Origin: Planctomycetaceae bacterium
Lineage (GTDB): Bacteria; Planctomycetota; Planctomycetia; Pirellulales; Thermoguttaceae
Direction of reading: 5' to 3'
NCBI GenBank assembly: GCA_031282385.1
Contig: JAITDV010000483.1
Coordinates: 1 to 13,991 of the forward strand
DNA: 13,991 nt
Shown here: in pieces, positions 1-8,300 of the stretch
Layout of the letters: each line of letters opens with the position of its first letter
How positions within the stretch are numbered: the stretch's first letter is position 1
Notes under the pieces: model-generated
Seen by the model: the letters and a program-made list of their open reading frames with translations, nothing else
Database searches by the model: none
Told to the model about the DNA's origin: nothing
Made by a program: the position numbers and the translations under genes

Positions 1-116
1 AGGTTTTAAGGAAAATCTCGGATAAAACAATAACTATATTGCAAATTATAACTCTAAATTGCAACCAGATAAGCCCAGAATTTATAGCACCAAATGACTT
101 TTTCAGGGACAACTAT

Positions 117-130
117 CTATTCAGCTGTGT
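117..130 (+). repeat. Short intergenic motif CTATTCAGYYGYGT, copy 1
   Basis: CTATTCAGCTGTGT matches the motifs at 5043-5056 and 13356-13369. The remainder of 1-213 holds no convincing gene or structure. Confidence 0.4.
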
Positions 131-213
131 GTTTCTTATCGTCAACTATTCTGTTTTTCAAGCCCAATAAATTCACGCGGGACAATAACGTTTTCCGAAC
201 GGTTCTAATTTTC

Positions 214-379
214 AAACCCTTGTTTGTCAAATTACCCTTAGTAGCAAAAAATTCCCGCCCAATACGACATTATACCCTCATGTTTTGTTTGACATTGTCT
301 TAAATTCACCATTGAAAGAATAAGGGCATGTTGAGGGGATCCTGCTTGCTACTAATGGAAATTGGATAAATAAGGGTTT
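214..379 (-). repeat. Family 2 element, MITE-like, complete copy
   Basis: Imperfect terminal inverted repeats of 34 bp (214-247 and 346-379, 29 of 34 matching, including TTAGTAGCAA at both inner ends) bound a core of about 100 bp with no coding capacity. A second copy in the opposite orientation is at 5130-5259. This size and structure resemble a non-autonomous transposable element; no transposase is in the window. A family 1 palindrome begins 3 bp beyond its right end. Confidence 0.75.
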
Positions 380-381
380 TC

Positions 382-472
382 AACTGTTTACACTTTAAAT
401 TTCTATCACCTTCGCCTGCTTACCTATCTGAAAGCAGGCGGTGGTGAAAGAAATTTAAAGTCTGAACAGTTT
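382..472. repeat. Family 1 element, fully palindromic variant; likely bidirectional terminator
   Basis: The left arm (AACTGTTTACACTTTAAATT...) and right arm (...AATTTAAAGTCTGAACAGTT) pair across about 40 bp around the loop at CCTATCTG, with the inner stem CGCCTGCTT/AAGCAGGCG. The right half is a mirror of the left instead of the usual family 1 tail. It starts 5 nt after the stop of the epimerase-like gene and could terminate its transcript. Confidence 0.8.
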
Positions 473-476
473 AAAA

Positions 477-1511
477 CTATCTGAATGTAACTCTTACTCC
501 GGTTCCGTTTTCTTTGGGGTAAATTAATTTGCCTTTGTCCAGCCATACTCCAACACCAACCTTTTTTTCTATCAGCAAAGGACCATCCACCGCAATATAA
601 TCAAATAAAGACGCTAACTGCGCAACCGCTGAAACTCCAACCGTTGACTCAACAGAATTTGCACTCGTCAATTTAAATCCTAGCTTTCTTGCCTTATCAA
701 TAACTCTTCTTGCCAACGTTAAGCCGCCGCATTTTGCCAACTTTATATTCAAACCATCAAAAAAACCAACACAACGTTCCATGTCATCTTCCGTCTTCCA
801 CGATTCATCTGCAAATATCGGAATGTCAATTTTCATTTGCTCCATTGCTTTTCGCAACTTCTCCATTCCATTCCAATCATTCGGCGCCAACGGCTGCTCA
901 ATACTTTCAACCCCAAATTCACGCAACCGCTCCAAATAACCAATTGCCGTATTCACACTCCAACCGCCATTCACATCAACCCGAAACGGCGCCCGCGTCT
1001 TCTTACGCAACATCTCCAATATCTGCATATCACTACTGTCCCCAAGTTTAATTCTGTACGCCGGCCAATCCGGCATTTCGTCAAAACGCTCCGCTATCCG
1101 ATCCAACGAATCAAGCCCAATACTATAACTCGAATAAGGTAAATTGTCTGCCGATAAGCCCCAAATCTTGTATAACGGTCTGTCTTTCAACTTGCCCCAC
1201 AAATCACACGCCGCACAGTCAACCGCACTACGCGCAAAATAATTCTTGCCCAAAATAGGATCAATAAAATGCCCAAACGCAATCGTATCCGCCAACGCAT
1301 AACGACTAATACGTTCCGCACAACTCTCTAGCAACTCTACCATCGACTCTATTGTCTCGCCATAAAATACATCTTCATGCACCTCGCCATGACCACGCAA
1401 ACCATCTTGCTCAAGTTCAACTATTATTGTGCGAACCACACTATTCGACTTGCTCGAAGTCGTAAAAACATGTTTAAGCGGTAAATCTACTCGTAATATC
1501 CGTAATTTCAT
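477..1511 (-). CDS. Enolase-superfamily dipeptide epimerase-like protein (L-Ala-D/L-Glu epimerase / muconate cycloisomerase group)
   Basis: The 344-aa protein has the two-domain enolase-superfamily layout: an N-terminal capping region (about 1-115, with YFARSAVDCAACDLWGK at 91-107) and a TIM barrel. Visible catalytic features are the second lysine of the KxK motif in RIKLG (K155; the first position is R153), metal ligands D179 (DVNGGW), E205 (IEQP) and D235 (ADES), and a lysine on the opposite face (NIKLAK, K257/K260). Relatives epimerise L-Ala-D-Glu or other dipeptides in the cytoplasm, feeding murein-peptide recycling. The barrel end reads VDGPL (308-312), whereas dipeptide epimerases usually carry a DxD motif there, so the substrate is uncertain. 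I chose ATG 1511 because family homology begins there (MKLRILRVDLPL) and GGAAAG lies upstream. The longer frame from ATG 1574 adds 21 atypical residues and would start upstream of the predicted transcription start. A palindromic repeat begins 5 nt after the stop. Confidence 0.85.
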   Translation of the reverse strand: MKLRILRVDLPLKHVFTTSSKSNSVVRTIIVELEQDGLRGHGEVHEDVFYGETIESMVELLESCAERISRYALADTIAFGHFIDPILGKNYFARSAVDCAACDLWGKLKDRPLYKIWGLSADNLPYSSYSIGLDSLDRIAERFDEMPDWPAYRIKLGDSSDMQILEMLRKKTRAPFRVDVNGGWSVNTAIGYLERLREFGVESIEQPLAPNDWNGMEKLRKAMEQMKIDIPIFADESWKTEDDMERCVGFFDGLNIKLAKCGGLTLARRVIDKARKLGFKLTSANSVESTVGVSAVAQLASLFDYIAVDGPLLIEKKVGVGVWLDKGKLIYPKENGTGVRVTFR

Positions 1512-1561
1512 CGAATCTCTTTCCGTTATACTTATACACCAAATGTTCCTCAAATTTCGGC

Positions 1562-1591
1562 AACATAAAAACATTAATACTGGTTCGTCAA
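1562..1591 (-). promoter_or_regulatory. Possible sigma70-type promoter of the epimerase-like gene
   Basis: On the minus strand TTGACG (1586-1591) and TATGTT (1562-1567) are separated by 18 nt, about 50 nt before the chosen ATG at 1511. The -35 matches 5 of 6 consensus bases and the -10 only 4 of 6. The surrounding 1575-1798 is very AT-rich and shows no reading frame or hairpin, as expected of a leader region. Confidence 0.35.
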
Positions 1592-1798
1592 CAAGTAAAT
1601 CTGCAATTGTTACCGAAAACTAAGTCACAAACAGTTTAAATCTTCAACTTGATCAAATATTAAATAAACAATAAATAAAAAAATAATCTACAAAAATACC
1701 GTAAAATAATTGTGAACACAAATCAACTCTAAATCAAATCAAAACAAATTTAAGAATACTATAGAAAATTTCCAATACGTATTTTTTTGCTTTTACAG

Positions 1799-3169
1799 TT
1801 ATTTGCCAAGTTCATTCAGGAATCGGGCAGATGCTAATATTCCTGCATGAAAACTAGTCAATGAAAATTTCTCATTGGGCGAATGCAACGCATCATCATC
1901 TTGCCCCCATCCAACTAACAAAACATCCGCACCCAACACGGAATTAAAATTCGCGACAATTGGAATCGAACCGCCTTCGCGAATAAATACAGGTTTACGA
2001 TTAAATGTTTTTTCGAGAGCGTTTGACATCGGTAGCACAAAACGGCTATTCTCAAGATCAAGCCGCATTCCCGCCGCTCCATGTTGAACCACAAGTTCCC
2101 ACGTAATCCCTTCCGGCATAACCGAACCAATAAACTCACGAACATTGGAAACAATACTTTCAGGATTCTGAGCCGGCACCAATCTAAACGTAAATTTCGC
2201 AGAAGATTTGCTCGGAATAATTGTTTTTGAACCTTCGCCTTGATAACCCGCCGTTATTCCATTTATGTCAAATGTTGGTCGCACCCAGCGGCGCTCATTA
2301 GTCGAAAAACCAACTTCGCCGAAACCATTGCGTAAACCAATCGCACTAAAAAATCCAGCTTCGTCAAACGGTAACGACGCAAATTGATTTCTCTCATTTT
2401 CAGTCAATGTTAAAACATCGTCATAAAAATGCGGAATTTGAATCCGACCATTTTCATCAATCATTTTACCAAGAATTTTGGACAATATTATTGCAGGATT
2501 AGAAACGGAACCGCCGAATGTTCCACTGTGCAAATCACGATTGGGTCCTGTCAAGAATAATTCAAACGCAACAATTCCCCGCAATCCGTAAGTTATAGTC
2601 GGTTGCCCTGCCGCAAACATACCCGTATCACTCACCAAAATACAATCACACGCTAACTTCCGCTTGCCCGCATCCGAATGTAAAAATTCATCCAACCCTT
2701 CACTGCCAACTTCTTCTTCGCCCTCGACAACAAACTTGACTTGATAAGGTAACGAATCCGTCGTTTTTAGAATTGATTCAAGAGCAAGAAAGTGTGTGAG
2801 AAATTGTCCCTTGTCATCTGTTGCGCCTCTCGCGTAAACATTTCCGTTACGAATAGTCGGCTCAAACGGCGGCGATAACCATAAGTCCAACGGCTCTGGT
2901 GGTTGAACATCGTAATGACCATAGATCAAAACAATAGGCTTGCCCGCAACAGCAGGCGTTTCTGCATAAACTATCGGATGCCGCCGTGTCTTTATTAAAT
3001 CAGACTCAAGCCCAAGACGACGAAAACCATCAACAAACCATTGCGCACAAATCGTCATATCAGATAAATGAGATTCATCCGCACTAACACTCGGAATCCG
3101 CAACACCTCAAATAAACCAGATTCAAACGCCGTCCTATTGACGCTAATAAACTCTTCAAAATTTGACAT
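1799..3169 (-). CDS. M20-family metallodipeptidase (CNDP/PepV-like)
   Basis: This full-length 456-aa zinc peptidase, probably cytoplasmic with no signal peptide, should hydrolyse dipeptides or short peptides. The family motifs appear in order: YGHYDVQP (83-90; H85 metal ligand, D87), GATDDKG (115-121; D118 bridging ligand), EGEEEVGS (149-156; general base E152 and ligand E153), SDT (180-182; D181 ligand), DLHSG (212-216; H214 of the lid/dimer domain, which runs from about 195 to 365), and LHSPNE (428-433; H429 ligand). Every catalytic position is present, so activity is likely; substrate preference cannot be read from sequence. There is no clear Shine-Dalgarno before ATG 3169. Its upstream region is largely two tandem family 1 repeats. 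The epimerase-like gene follows 287 bp downstream on the same strand, and the pairing suggests dipeptide catabolism. Confidence 0.93.
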   Translation of the reverse strand: MSNFEEFISVNRTAFESGLFEVLRIPSVSADESHLSDMTICAQWFVDGFRRLGLESDLIKTRRHPIVYAETPAVAGKPIVLIYGHYDVQPPEPLDLWLSPPFEPTIRNGNVYARGATDDKGQFLTHFLALESILKTTDSLPYQVKFVVEGEEEVGSEGLDEFLHSDAGKRKLACDCILVSDTGMFAAGQPTITYGLRGIVAFELFLTGPNRDLHSGTFGGSVSNPAIILSKILGKMIDENGRIQIPHFYDDVLTLTENERNQFASLPFDEAGFFSAIGLRNGFGEVGFSTNERRWVRPTFDINGITAGYQGEGSKTIIPSKSSAKFTFRLVPAQNPESIVSNVREFIGSVMPEGITWELVVQHGAAGMRLDLENSRFVLPMSNALEKTFNRKPVFIREGGSIPIVANFNSVLGADVLLVGWGQDDDALHSPNEKFSLTSFHAGILASARFLNELGK

Positions 3170-3187
3170 AAATAATCAGATACTTTT

Positions 3188-3286
3188 AAACCATTCACAC
3201 TTTAAATTTCGTTTACCATCGCCTACTTACCTATCGGAAAGCAGACTTTTACACTCGTGAGCCTCGCAAACTATAATACGACAAGT
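3188..3286 (+). repeat. Family 1 element, tandem copy A
   Basis: This copy begins AAACCATTCACACTTTAAAT and contains the hairpin with loop CCTATCGG and the tail ending CTATAATACGACAAGT. The next copy starts exactly 101 bp later. It lies just upstream of the M20 peptidase start, so it probably falls in that gene's leader or promoter region. Confidence 0.85.
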
Positions 3287-3288
3287 AT

Positions 3289-3387
3289 AAACTGCTCACA
3301 CTTTAAATTTCCCTTACCGCCGTCTGCTTACCTATCTGAAAGCAGGCTTTTACGCTCTTGAGTCACGCAGACTATAGTACGAACGGT
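3289..3387 (+). repeat. Family 1 element, tandem copy B
   Basis: This is the head-to-tail neighbour of copy A (AAACTGCTCACACTTTAAAT through CTATAGTACGAACGGT). It begins about 40 bp past the der stop when read on the minus strand, so its hairpin may also help end the der transcript. Confidence 0.85.
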
Positions 3388-3425
3388 AAACAAATATTTT
3401 TTTATTTTTTGTAGAAGTAATTTAA

Positions 3426-4781
3426 TTATTTTAATTTTTCAGTTCCTTCTCGTCTACGGATAATGAGCCTGATAGGTACTTCGGCAAAAGGTAATTCGTC
3501 GCGTAGGAAGTTTATGAGGTATCTTTGGTATTGCGGCGAGAAAGCGTCGGGCATATTGCTGAACAGTACGATTGTAGGCGGTGCTATTGTTACTTGGGAT
3601 GTGTAATAAACTTTGGGTTTGCGGAAATGGTAGAGCGGCGGCGGATTATTGTCAAGAGCAGCCGTAACAAGTTTATTCAAGTGCGCTGTTGAAATACGTT
3701 GTCTGGATTGGTTAAATAACATCTGTGCGTGGTTGAGCATCATTTTTATATTTTTGCCGGTTTTGCCCGTAATAAACGCAATCGGCACATAACGTAAATC
3801 TGAAAAAGTATCACGAATATATTCCGCCCACCGCTCTGTCGGCATTTGACCAACCATTGTATCCCATTTATTTACCACAAAAATACACGGTTTCATTTCT
3901 TCTTTTATAAAATTAAGCAACTGTATTTCAATCGTTTGAATTTGAGAACACGCCTCAAAAAACATCAATATTACATCCGCTCGATGAATACTTTTTTCGG
4001 CGCGGTTTGTACTGTAAAATTGCAAGTCGTTTTTGATTCCTTTGCGTCTGATAAACCCAGGCGTATCGATTGCGACAAAAGTTTTGCCGTCCATTTCAAA
4101 GCGAACATCAATTGAGTCCCGTGTTGTGCCGGGCAAGTCTGCTGTTATAACGCGGTCTTCATTCATTAATGTATTTATAAAAGTACTTTTACCAACATTT
4201 CTGCGTCCAACAATTGCAAGTTTCATTATCGGTTCAGCAATATCTTTGTTATTTTCTCCGAGTAGATTATTTGTTGTCAGAGTTTCTCTGATTATTTCTG
4301 TCAGGTTTACGCGTCCGCGTTTTTGTTTTGCGCTGACAATTATTACGTCCCATCCGAAACGTTGAAATTCGTTGGCGTTTTTTTCATCGCGTTCGTTATC
4401 AGATTTGTTGGCAACAAGCAATACGGGCGAGTCAAGCCGCCGTAATTTCTCCGCCACCACTTCATCAAGCGGCACAAGTCCACTACGGGAATCGACCACA
4501 AAAAGAATAAGATCAGATGTATGAAGCGCAATATTGATCTGTTCTTCGATATGTTCGGAAAGATTATCTTCATCAACAATACCGATTCCGCCCGTGTCAA
4601 TCAATTCAATATATTGCGGTTCGTCGGATTCAGGATTAAGGTCAAGCAAGAACGTTACTCGATCACGAGTTACGCCAGCAATAGAATCAACTATCGATAT
4701 ACGTTGCCCGATCAGCCAGTTGAACAAACTTGACTTGCCGACATTCGGGCGACCAACAATTGCAACTTTAGGAATATACAC
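3426..4781 (-). CDS. der: Ribosome-assembly GTPase Der (EngA)
   Basis: The 451-aa protein has the diagnostic Der layout of two tandem GTPase domains and a C-terminal KH-like domain. Der binds the 50S precursor and is needed for large-subunit maturation. Domain 1 has GRPNVGKS (10-17), GVTRDR (36-41), DTGG (62-65), NKSD (125-128) and SAK (150-152). Domain 2 has GRRNVGKS (192-199), PGTTRD (217-222), DTPG (239-242), NKWD (304-307) and ITGKTG (337-342) where SA is usual. The KH-like domain is about 365-445. The start is GTG at 4781: an in-frame TAA lies three codons upstream and the P-loop follows within ten residues, so no other start fits. No Shine-Dalgarno is visible. It is flanked by repeats on both sides (4846-4944 upstream, 3188-3387 downstream), so it probably stands as its own unit. 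Confidence 0.97.
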   Translation of the reverse strand: MYIPKVAIVGRPNVGKSSLFNWLIGQRISIVDSIAGVTRDRVTFLLDLNPESDEPQYIELIDTGGIGIVDEDNLSEHIEEQINIALHTSDLILFVVDSRSGLVPLDEVVAEKLRRLDSPVLLVANKSDNERDEKNANEFQRFGWDVIIVSAKQKRGRVNLTEIIRETLTTNNLLGENNKDIAEPIMKLAIVGRRNVGKSTFINTLMNEDRVITADLPGTTRDSIDVRFEMDGKTFVAIDTPGFIRRKGIKNDLQFYSTNRAEKSIHRADVILMFFEACSQIQTIEIQLLNFIKEEMKPCIFVVNKWDTMVGQMPTERWAEYIRDTFSDLRYVPIAFITGKTGKNIKMMLNHAQMLFNQSRQRISTAHLNKLVTAALDNNPPPLYHFRKPKVYYTSQVTIAPPTIVLFSNMPDAFSPQYQRYLINFLRDELPFAEVPIRLIIRRREGTEKLK

Positions 4782-4845
4782 GTGAAAAAATTAAAGTAAA
4801 TTTTTGTTTTAATTAAAGGTGGTAACTATTCTGTGAAATTTTTGT

Positions 4846-4944
4846 AAACTGTTCACACTTTGAATTTCCTTTACCGCCGCCTGCTTACCTATCGGAAAGC
4901 AGACTTTTACGCTTTTGAGTCACACAATTTATAGTACGAGCAGT
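4846..4944 (+). repeat. Family 1 element, upstream of der
   Basis: A well-conserved copy: AAACTGTTCACACTTTGAAT, then stem CGCCTGCTT, loop, AAGCAG, and the tail TTTATAGTACGAGCAGT. The ends AAACTG and CAGT are partial inverted repeats. The stretch after it (4945-5129) is AT-rich and shows nothing coding; it holds only the short motif at 5043-5056. Confidence 0.85.
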
Positions 4945-5042
4945 ATAGCTAATTCATAAAGATAAACAATAATGAACATAGTCTAAATTCTATTCAATCA
5001 AATCACAAAAGCAACTAGTGGAAATCACAAAAAACAAAGTAA

Positions 5043-5056
5043 CTATTCAGCCGCGT
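5043..5056 (+). repeat. Short intergenic motif CTATTCAGYYGYGT, copy 2
   Basis: CTATTCAGCCGCGT is preceded by GTAA, as is the copy at 13356. It lies in the AT-rich gap between the family 1 element at 4846-4944 and the family 2 element at 5130. Confidence 0.4.
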
Positions 5057-5129
5057 AATTCAATCGTTTAGGAAAAAGGTCTAAGGAATAGGAACAAAAC
5101 AGACAAAAACGCAGCGATCTAAAGTAAAC

Positions 5130-5259
5130 AACCTTTATTTATCCAATTTCCCTTAGTAGCAAACAACGCCCAAAAAAATGCGTCCTTATGCCCTTATTCT
5201 TTTGATGGAGAATTAAGACAACATCAAACAAAACATAGGGGCGCGTTGGTGGGAATTTT
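5130..5259 (+). repeat. Family 2 element, right end missing
   Basis: This copy matches the reverse complement of 214-379 closely: it shares TTATTTATCCAATTTCC, TTAGTAGCAA, TGCCCTTATTCTTT and TCAAACAAAACAT in order. It stops at GGGAATTTT, where the right terminal repeat should begin, and a family 1 element starts at the next base (5260). The missing end suggests that the family 1 copy inserted into it or that a deletion joined them. Confidence 0.75.
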
Positions 5260-5357
5260 AAACTGTTCACACTTTAATTTATTTTACCGCCGCCTGCTTA
5301 TCTATAGGAAAGCAGGCGGTTACGTTCCTGAGTTGCGCAATTTATAGTACGGGCAGT
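5260..5357 (+). repeat. Family 1 element abutting the end of the 1374-aa gene
   Basis: This copy has the strongest central hairpin: CCGCCTGCTT (5290-5299) and AAGCAGGCGG (5310-5319), a perfect 10-bp stem with a 10-nt loop. The ends AAACTG and CAGTTT are exact inverted repeats. It lies directly downstream of the gene's stop codon and may act as terminator or mRNA 3' stabiliser. Confidence 0.85.
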
Positions 5358-8300
5358 TTACGATCTTGAGTCTTGTAATTTATAGTACGAATAGAATATT
5401 TTGATAATTGCGGAGATTATGAATATTACTGCGACTGTCAAACTTGAATAAACGGCGGCGTTGAGTATTGTTGCAAGCGTATCAAAATACGGAATGAATA
5501 CGAGTACCGTGCCGACAATAAATACTCCGAACACAAACCGTACCTTACGTGAATAATTACTCTTGATAAACAACAAACCAACAAACAACACAACCAAATA
5601 CGAAATCCACCCCAAAATAACGCGATTTACCGAATTGGCAAGTTTGACCGAAACCTCTTGAATATTTTTTGTACCAATAAGCGAATAATTTGCACCTACA
5701 TTCAAATCGTGATTAATAACAACTGTTACGGGTTGGACGGTTTTAAGACGGCGTATTTGTTGTTTTGTTATTTGCAATGAGTTTGACAGTTTTGTTTTTT
5801 TATCATCGTTATTCGTTTTAGAAGAAAAATTTGCCATTTCGGACACTTCAGATATTGCAGTCTTTGAATCAGCCATAAGAGGTGGAGTAGAACGTGGAGT
5901 AGAACTAGGTGCAGAAGCGGACTCACCATTGTCATTCGCGCAAACCATACTGACATCTGATTCTCTTGAATTAGAATTAGATGGGAACTCCCGTCCTGAT
6001 ACATCTACATTTGGTGCTGTCTGCATTGCAACATCTGCCTTATTCAATATATTCCAATTAATTTCAAAAGTCGGCAACCATTCGAAATATTGCGACCAAT
6101 CAGATTCTTTGTACGCAACTGTACTAATTATTTTGGTACCGACATTAAAAATTTGAAATACTGCCGGATTAAATTTATCTGATATATTGATAGCAGCATC
6201 ACCAATTTTCGTTACAGTATATCCGGTTGGCGGAATGACTTCCCATTTTGTCTGCATTACCGGAATAACAACATTGCCTTCCGCTTTCTTAACACTCAAC
6301 GAAGGAAACGATAACCTTACATTCTTTAGCGGATTATTACGGTTATGATAAACAAGCTCAATTCGTCGTAAATTGTTGCTCTTTTGTATGGATTGCTGAT
6401 TTGTTTGAGTGTTATTTTTTAATTGTTGTTGAATTGGAATCAAAATATCATTCCCAACGCGTTGTGGTTTGATAGTTTGTCCATCGAGTTTAACCGACCA
6501 TATTTCATCATTTCCGCCAAGCGTCAACTTAACCGAAACGCCCTCTGTACAAATATCATACAACACTGAATAAATTGTGCCGCTTTCAGCGCTGTCGCCA
6601 AGTTGAGCAATTATTGTAACGTTTTTTATCACTGCCGTAACAAGCGGTAACAATTTATTTCTTTGCATCATAACCACGACATCGCCATTGTCCTGCACCA
6701 CAGAATAAACGCCAATCAACCGCTTACCAGGTTGATGGTGCATTCCCGCAATCGTACCAACATCAATCGAACGCAATACGTTAACCTTACCGATAGTATT
6801 TGCCGTTTCAAGTAATTCTTTTTTATTTGTGTCGGTCAAGATTTGTATGTCGAGTTCTTCGTCGCCTTGAATTGCGAAAATGTCGGATTGCCAAGCGACA
6901 TTTTCGGCAATAATTACGGGCAATTTGAATGGTTGCGGGGCATTATTATTGTTGGTGTTTTTATCTCGTTCAATTGGAATATCAAAATTAACATTCAGTT
7001 TCAATAAACCGGATTGCGGTTTCGACAACAGAACTTCCCATCGCCGATACTTTTTACCGTCAACTTCAACTTCGCTGCTAAATGTTTCTTTGATTTCGCT
7101 CTGTTTGTAAGTAGTATGTATCGGTATGAGTCTCGTGTTAGGTTGATGGTTGTTACCGTCAACATTCGCTGACGATACAAAATGATCATTAATCTTTTCA
7201 ATTGACACCGTGTTTGGAGTTGCAATCGGTAACAAAAATGAGAGACGTTGTGTTGAAGCGTGTTTTGCGGTAAACCAAAGCTCGTGGTTGACGTGCAGCA
7301 ACGTTGGAGTAAAAGAATAAATTGACGCCGATTTGACATTCAAACGCGGTTGTAATTTCTCAAGTTTCAATGCCAAATTAAAAGGTTTCGTAAGATATTC
7401 ATAAGCCAAAACGGTTTTTATAGATTGTTCCGCCAAACCAATATGGGCGGGAACCGGTTGATTGGGATTGCTCGGCAACGCAACAGGAAATAAATTTTGT
7501 TTCACAGAATCATCAAGCGGAATAAGATTCTCATCCGCAGCAGGAACAACTTCCCAATCTGTTTCGCCGCCGAATTGGATTCCAATTTTACCTTGTGCAT
7601 TTGTTGTGTTGACGATATTGAATAGCGGGTAACTGATTTTCTTTTCGCTGTCAACAGTGAACCATCCTTCAACTGTACCTGTTGCAAAAAGAGAAAAGCG
7701 GAACGTTTCACCAGGAATGATTCCATAAGGAAACTGAACGGCGAATTGTCGTTTATCTGTACTGGTTTTATTTGTGTTGACTTCGCGAAATTCCAATGTT
7801 TTTTTGGAGTCGGTTATTATTGACGAAATTTTCCAATCTGTTGGTGTCTCAATTATCGTTTCAAAAATTTTCCCCGTGCGCGCTGTTATTGTGTAATCAA
7901 TTTGCAATGTTGGCGTTTTATCTGCAAGAAGCAAAATTTCGCGTGATTCTACTTTACAATCTGTTTTCGGACGTTTGAAATTTGACTTAACTGAAAATTG
8001 GTCTCGCGGCGCGTACCATGCGGATGCGAGCCGAATAAGCGGTGATCCCGGAACCGTATTCAACGCACTTGGCGGAATTGCACTTTGCAGCGTCAACGGA
8101 TCAATTGGATAAAGTTTATTACTCACGAGATCCGTCATCTCAAGCTCCTGTTCTACAAGCAACCCAAGCACAACTGAATTCGCTGCAACATTAACCGGAT
8201 TAAAAATCGGAAACTGCCAGTCAACAGATTTCTCACGCGATAACTGACTGACTTTGATTGCTGACAGATAAATTGTAGTAAGACCGGGCAACTGTTCGCG

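Noticed and set aside
76..90. Possible orphan family 1 tail (AATTTATAGCACC)
   Set aside because: Only about ten matching bases in AT-rich DNA, with no hairpin or left arm nearby.
94..303. Plus-strand 69-codon reading frame
   Set aside because: It runs through the left arm of the family 2 element and has no ribosome-binding site or recognisable protein.
710..1142. Two overlapping plus-strand frames of 101-113 codons
   Set aside because: They lie fully inside the epimerase-like gene on the opposite strand, whose family motifs are clear.
1512..1574. Upstream ATG extension of the epimerase-like protein
   Set aside because: It adds 21 residues (MFLCCRNLRNIWC...) not expected in the family and begins upstream of the predicted transcription start; ATG 1511 has a better upstream sequence.
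3188..3387. CRISPR-like array
   Set aside because: The two units are directly adjacent 101-bp copies with no spacers and an internal hairpin; no cas gene is present.
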